This document shows, in pieces, positions 58,121 to 64,000 of a stretch of 64,000 bases of DNA. This stretch comes from Periplaneta americana (lineage: Eukaryota > Arthropoda > Insecta > Blattodea > Blattidae). The DNA is taken from positions 110,611,834-110,675,833 of the forward strand of contig NC_091127.1 in NCBI RefSeq assembly GCF_040183065.1, read 5' to 3'. Below the pieces are notes generated by a model, which was not told the origin of the DNA, did no database searches, and saw only the letters and a program-made list of their open reading frames with translations. The translations under genes were made by a program, and so were the position numbers. Each line of letters begins with the position of its first letter. Positions within the stretch are counted from its first letter, which is position 1.

Positions 58121-59633
58121 GAGAGAATTTACGATTTTTTAAAATAGATTTTATACAAATTGCTTATATAACACAATGTAGCAGTTCAATTTTATTTTAC
58201 ACATTCAGAAATTTAATATCCTTGTAAATACAAATTTAAGGTTGTTGTTTTATATTTAACATTTTTCGTACTATATGAGATGTGTAAAGACAGCTTTTTA
58301 GATTTTGTGATACGGTACCAATAAAGTAACTACAGGTAATAGATATAATTTTTTTAAATCACCACCACCATCTTCTATTTGAACAACTTACTCTCTTAGC
58401 TATATAGGTGATGTAATGGTGCACTTTTTAAAATAAACCAGAAGTATGATATAATACAAAATTATAATTTATACTCCAGAAATGAATATAAGATATGTGG
58501 TAAAAAAAAAAAAAAACAGCTAGGTACCTTAAGAGAAAGAAAAGGTGTCAAATAGTAAAGATACAGTTTACATTCCATACCAGTACATAAATAATGATTT
58601 TTATCCTTTAACTACTAATAACAATATTTATAATTCAGCATTTTCTTTTACAGTACCAGTAACGTTTTCTCAGTTTGGTGGTTAAAATTAATGCTAACAG
58701 CACAAATGACTTCGAAACTCAAATATAAAGTTCACACAGCCCTAGTGTTTAGCAATCTATTTTGTTCATGTATTTGTTTCATGGATTGATACCGAGATAT
58801 TTATGTAATGTACAGTCACAAGATTGATGTTTGATTGTAACTGTTACATTTAATGTATGAACTAGAGCATCGGTATTATTTTCAGTCCTAATATAATTCC
58901 ACAAAATTTATGTGCTTCACAAATGTTGTGTAATAGTTGTATAAATGAGTACAATCATTCAGAAATGTGTACTGAGTTATCTTCAAAATTCTCTGTAAAA
59001 TAATTATAACGCCTGATATTGAAGACGTAAAGGTATGTTTTCTATACAATAAATGCATGCTCAATTTATTTATTGTGGATACATATTTTTTATATCTACT
59101 GGCGGAGCACTTCCTGAATTTCTTTTGTTTAAAAATAAATTTTGAGCTTGGCCAGTTCTGTAACATTATATAAAACTACATAAATAATATGTAACAAAAA
59201 ATCTTATTTTTCTCCCCTCCCCCCTTTTTTTGCACTCGAGATTTTCGCTTTCCCATTTATTAATACTGTCTGCCCGATCATGGTAATACCATTATGGAAT
59301 ATGACGAACTTAATCTGCTGCATCAAAAGTAACTGAGGTACAGACACGAGCTTCTGTTTGATATTACCTCTGGGTTTCTAATACGGTATTAAGTTTATAA
59401 AACAGTTCTCTGATATATGGTATTCATATGTGGTATCTCGTGAATATTTGGCCTCTGTCTCTCTTTCCATGATGTTGCTTTCGTAACAAATAACAAAGCT
59501 AGAAATTTATGACACTAGACTAAATACTGCATATATGTCAATGAATGCTTAGGTATCATTTTAATAATTCAGATTAAATGACACTCTAACACAGTCCAAG
59601 CAAAAGAGATTGGGACTCAGTATGAACGTGAAA
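58121..59633. other. AT-rich intergenic DNA, no gene seen
   Basis: Only short unsupported ORFs and poly-A/T runs. Confidence 0.6.
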
Positions 59634-59718
59634 TATATTGATGGCTAAGAAGTGATCCGGTACCTTGTATCTACAAAATGGTAATTTAGTTTAAGTACAT
59701 TATTATTTAGATTAACTA

Positions 59719-59768
<50 letters not shown>

Positions 59769-59940
59769 TTACAAAATTGGAAAGTTAACTAATATATTGT
59801 CCTCGAGTAGAAGATCTTGTAAAGCAGAAGCATATATAAAAAGTTCGTTTATTTTGAGAAAAATTAATTTTTAAAACAGTTTTTTCATTCACCTGCAAAT
59901 TTACAGATGTGCGGTATCACTTCTTAGCCATCAATATGCG
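59634..59940. repeat. Element with ~25-bp inverted ends
   Basis: TATTGATGGCTAAGAAGTGA at about 59,637 is mirrored by TCACTTCTTAGCCATCAATA ending near 59,937. The 300-bp interior holds an (ATT)n run at 59,717-59,765 and no ORF. Probably a MITE; duplication not determined. Confidence 0.7.
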
Positions 59941-60977
59941 GTCTAAATACATATATTTTTCGAAATTATGAATGATTCAGAATGTTACACTGGCAAGGTA
60001 CAAAAGTACATCACTATTTATTGCAAAACAGTAGGGCATATATTTCTGCATGATGGAATGCTTCGAAATGCGTGATACAAAAGTGGATTGCTGGGAACAG
60101 TATTGTATGGCAGATATAGTGTTAGTGTGTGTAAATGAAAATTGAGAATAATGCATCAGAATTTGTACCTAACAACTTTTTTGTCGAAGTAATATTTGAG
60201 AATCAACATTTTTCCTTGTACAATCAGGAAAATTTTCATAGCTTAGAAACTGATAAAGTTTTCACTTTATGCAAACATTTAAATGGCTTTGGGGTGAAAG
60301 TTTTAATAAAAACTATTTATTTCGTTTTTTTAATTCATTACAAGCTGAAGTATGATATAAGTTCTCTGGTATCTAAGCAGTATGTCTTGGAACAAATGAC
60401 AAACTGAAAAATGACTAAAATCTAAAAATATTCCGCTTGAAAATGGCTTGCTGAAAAAAATGAATATTACAAAAAAAAAATGCGATAAGAAGCCTATGTA
60501 AATAATGCAACAGATGAAATGGCAAAAGCAGCAAACAATACTATGTGGTGGAAAAAATGTGTACAACATACCATTGAAAAAGTATAAACAAAAATGTGAG
60601 CGTTGGACAACATAACAGAAAAAAAAAACTGAAGAACCCAGCAGCAGTTCGTCTGAAATCTCTTGACAAAAACCATAAGGTTACATTATTTTAATTTCGC
60701 AACTATTATTATAGAAGTTTCTGCATATAACTGCAGAGTGTATTATTTTTATATATCTTTCTATAGGACATTGATAACATTTCACCAAAACTTTCAACAC
60801 AGACACATAACATCACTTCACAAAAGGGCGAAATATATTTACCTATTCAATGCCTATATTACTCTTTACATTGCTTCATACTCAAGATCTGATTTTGGTT
60901 AACCCTATTTGCTACTTGCATACTAGCAAGAGTACCTTATCTGTGTTTACTTGGAGTTATTTGTCTCTGTAAACGGA

Positions 60978-61004
60978 CAGTCATCATCGTCGTCATCGTC
61001 ATCG

Positions 61005-61050
<46 letters not shown>

Positions 61051-62420
61051 ATATTACTGAGGACATATGCGCAGCCATGGATAAACGACAGGCTACTGTA
61101 CTAGTTTTATTGGACTATAGCAAAGCCGTTGATTCTGTTGACTTCGATCTACTATTGACTAAACTACAAACACTACACCTTTCTGATAGTGCTATCACCT
61201 GGATGTACTCCTACCTTACTGGCCGCCAGCAGCGTGTCATATCTAATAATCGTTTCTCATCCTGGCGTTCTGTAGATACAGGAGTTCCTCAGGGATCAGT
61301 ATTAGGCCCCTTGCTCTTCTCTATTTATATAAATGGAATTTCTAAATCATTTAAGGACTGCAGATATCAAATATATGCAGACGACGTTCAATTGTATATT
61401 TCAGCGCGTCCTGAGGCACTAAATGATAGCATTAATAGTCTTAATGAAGATCTTGATTCCATCTCTTCCTGGTCTCAACAATTTGGGCTTAACCTAAACG
61501 CATGTAAATCACAGGCTATTCTGTTCGCGAACCGTAGATTAATTCCTGAAGTCAACGACCTGAATATTCCACCTGTGAAACTGGATAAAACAATCATCCC
61601 GTTTAGCTCTACCATAAAAAATCTCGGAGTGCATTTCGAATCTAATCTTAGTTGGGATACGCATATTAAATATACATGTAAGAAGGCATTCTCTATTCTC
61701 CATTCACTAAAAAGATTGTATCATTATCCATCTAAATTAAAACAGACGCTGGTACAGACACTCATTCTACCTCACTTCGATTATTGCGACGTTTTGTTCA
61801 GTGATCTCAGGATTGATTCCGCCCAGAAACTACAGCGTGTTCATAACGCGTGCGTCCGCTTCATTTGTAATGTTCGATACTATGATCATATCTCACCTTC
61901 TTTCGAGAAGTTATCATGGCTTAGGTTACATGAGAGGAGAAATCTGCACTCACTTTCTCTCCTATATCGAATTATGCACACTTCATCCCCCTATTATTTA
62001 TTCGCTCGTTTTCATACTCTCTCTCGCTATCATAATATTAATACTCGATCACAACGCGATAACACGCTAGAAATTCCACTTCACACATCATCTCTGTATT
62101 CCTCATCTTTCACTGTTGCTACCTCTCGTCACTGGAACTCTCTGCCGCCTGAAGTCAAGGGCTGCCGAACATTGAAATCTTTCAAATCCAAGTTAGAAAA
62201 TTATCTTATGACGAGTTGCCAAACTAACTTAGTATAATGACAAGTGTTGTATTGCATGTTTCCACGTATTCACATTTTTTTTATGTTCTAGTGATATTTA
62301 ACTTATTTTATATTTTTGTTTTCATATTTTCCGATAATGGTATATCTCTAATGTGATAAGTTGAGCTATATATAAACATAATTTTCCTTACTGTGTATAC
62401 TTAAAAATATTGTATTCATT
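60978..62420 (+). mobile_element. 5'-truncated LINE with uninterrupted RT frame
   Basis: The coding part (61,050-62,237) is preceded directly by a (TCA)n/(TCG)n array at 60,978-61,049 and followed by about 180 bp of 3' UTR. The hAT end at 62,436 lies immediately after it. Confidence 0.85.
61050..62237 (+). CDS. LINE reverse transcriptase, C-terminal two-thirds, open frame
   Basis: RT motifs: VLVLLDYSKAVDSVDFDLLL (first catalytic Asp), ITWMYSYLTGRQQRV, DTGVPQGSVLGPLLFSIYIN, QIYADDVQLYISA (catalytic YADD), LNLNACKSQAILFANRR, IKNLGVHFESNLSWDTHIKY, TLILPHFDYCDVLFSDL, RVHNACVRFICNVRYYDHIS and the C-terminal SRHWNSLPPEVKGCRTLKSF. No stop or frameshift over nearly 400 codons, so it is a recent Jockey/CR1-group insertion. 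The endonuclease and N-terminal RT motifs are missing. In frame upstream, the microsatellite encodes a Ser run that is not part of the protein family. Confidence 0.92.
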
Positions 62421-62435
62421 GTATGCTTTGTACCA

Positions 62436-64000
62436 GGCGCGGATACAAGGGGGGGTCTGGGGGGCTATAGACACCCCTATCAATTCAAAGACTTTTTTTA
62501 ATTTAAAATGTACAAAGCATTATTTTTTCATTCATATAACTTATATGATTTCTTCACTCTCTAAACTTCATATTATTTTGCTATTTTACTTTCGCATACA
62601 AACTCTCTTTACAGTTCGCAGTGAATAGATCAGGTAAGTGGTCACATTCCTTAGGGGTCGTTACCATGGGGTTTAACAATAGCTCGGACTTCGGAACGGA
62701 AATCTAACGGTAACCACCCCTACCACACTGCAGCTAGGCTGCTACCAATATATTTGTTATCGTACTTTACAATAGCCACTACATTCGACTTTTGAATTGA
62801 GACGAGAAGTGATCAGTCCGCACAGGTGAATTATTTAGTGTAACAGTTATAAGAAATTATAAAATGTCGGAACGTAAGTTTCAAACAAATATCTTACAAT
62901 TCGTCAAGAAGCCGTGTGGTGAAGTGAAAGAAAAGTGCAGTACGGATGACAATGATACAACTGATGAAGAAAAGTGTATGCCTGTTAATACCGTAACAGT
63001 GGAATCGGTTATGTGCGGTGAAGTGATGACGCTAGTTCGACGACTCATAATGTATTAGATATTGGTTGCTTAGTGGAAAAAGAAATATGCAGTGACGAGA
63101 TAAAATACAAAGCTCTAACAAATCCATGGGTTCCAGACGAAAAATATCCATTTCCGAGGACACTAGAATCGGGACAGTCTAGACAATTTCAGCATGCGTG
63201 GCTTAAAAGATTTCCATGGCTGTCTTACAGTAAGAAGGATAAAGGTGCGTTCTGTCACGTGTGCGTTTTATTCGGACCTATAGAGGGAGGGCAAAGCAAA
63301 GTTACGTTACATAATTTAGTTACGAAACCTCTAAGGAAATTCAAAAAGGCCTCTGAAATATTCAGGAGACATTCAGAGAACAGTTATCACAAAACTGCTC
63401 TCTTAAAATGTGACAACTTTAAAGGAGTGTTTGAAGGTAAGGTAGAGAACATTCTGGTTCAATTGAATAATGAAGTGTTACAAACAGTGCGCGAAAACAG
63501 GATGAAACTTGTCCCAATAGTAAAAACAATTATTTTGTGCGGCCGACAAAATATTCCATTAAGAGGACACAGGAATGATGGTGCGATTGACTTGGAAAGC
63601 GAAAATCAAAACGAAGGTAATTCCAAGGAGCTTCTTAAATATCGCGTTGATGCCGGTGATCAGATTCTGCATATTCATCTTAAAAATGCCCCCAAAAACT
63701 CTTCTCTAACAAGCAAAACAACGCAAAACGATCTCATAAACTGTTGTGGCACCATTATTGAAAAGAAAATTGTTGAAGAGGTTAACCAAAGTAAAACATC
63801 CCAGACGACTTCAGCTTCGTTAAACTGTAAGTAACATTTAATCGACTTTCCATTCCAGTCACCATTTCCTTTAGAATTAGAACTAACTGAAGACTTAGAA
63901 CCTAAGAGTGACAATATTGTTGTGGTTTATTTATTTGTTTTTAATTCCATTGTTCTGTGCTATGATTATACTACTGTATTCATATGTTAATTGAGGGGTT
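62436..64000 (+). mobile_element. hAT transposon (ZMYM1-like), 5' half; right end outside window
   Basis: A hAT-like end CAGGCGCGGATACAAGGGGG starts at 62,436, 430 bp upstream of a transposase ORF. The second end and target duplication cannot be seen. Confidence 0.7.
62864..63834 (+). pseudogene. ZMYM1-like hAT transposase, N-terminal half, one frameshift
   Basis: Begins MSERKFQTNILQFVKKPCGE. Near 63,030 one frame change moves it into the frame of DASSTTHNVLDIGCLVEKE and NPWVPDEKYPFPRTLESGQS. The TTF-type zinc finger follows: RQFQHAWLKRFPWLSYSKKD, GAFCHVCVLFGP, LVTKPLRKFKKASEIFRRHS and SYHKTALLKC. Then come RENRMKLVPIVKTIILCGRQ NIPLRGHRNDG, GNSKELLKYRVDAGDQILHI and GTIIEKKIVEEVNQSKT. The family would continue into a S(V/I)LADET catalytic motif; instead the frame stops at 63,834 in GTAAGTAA. 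So it is truncated or diverted there, though GTAAGT could be a splice donor. Confidence 0.85.

Overview
The window is animal nuclear DNA, almost certainly from an insect and most likely a cockroach or close relative (Blattodea). That assignment is inferred from the mix of tRNA-headed SINEs and LINE families together with AT-rich, intron-rich, repeat-packed sequence. There are no operons, CRISPR arrays or bacterial signals. Only two host genes can be supported; most of the rest is mobile DNA or featureless AT-rich sequence.

Layout. (1) 1-10,630, minus strand: the 5' part of an SCAF4/SCAF8-type gene (RNA polymerase II CTD-interacting, SR-related factor). Five coding exons with consensus splice sites are readable from the start codon at 10,626 to 277, and the gene runs off the left edge. 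Its introns hold a deleted Tigger/pogo element, a 367-bp fold-back element, a CR1/Jockey-type LINE end, SINEs and MITEs. (2) 10,630-28,940: a transposon field with a hAT relic carrying repeated subterminal motifs, alternating LINE tails and (TA)n tracts, a piggyBac element broken by three later insertions, a nearly complete CR1/Jockey-type LINE, a THAP-domain transposase relic and a PIF/Harbinger relic. (3) 29,131-35,695, plus strand: a complete three-exon coding region for glycoprotein endo-alpha-1,2-mannosidase (MANEA, GH99). Intron 2 holds a hAT element with a perfect 8-bp target duplication that is itself split by an RTE-like LINE. (4) 35,696-64,000: no further host gene recognised. It contains a Harbinger element with a MADF ORF, an I/Ingi-like LINE nested in an RTE LINE, an unassigned inverted-repeat DNA element, a second hAT carrying a SINE and two MITE-like inverted repeats, an uninterrupted LINE reverse-transcriptase ORF, and the 5' half of a ZMYM1-like hAT running off the right edge.

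The two host genes have no evident functional link: one acts in nuclear transcription termination or RNA processing, the other in Golgi N-glycan trimming. The most informative content is the nested insertion record. At least seven insertions have target-site duplications readable by eye, which gives a relative chronology. I found no convincing new biological system. The best candidates for novelty are the unassigned inverted-repeat element at 49,737-51,431, the fold-back element at 3,246-3,612, and a 32-bp LINE insertion with a 17-bp duplication.
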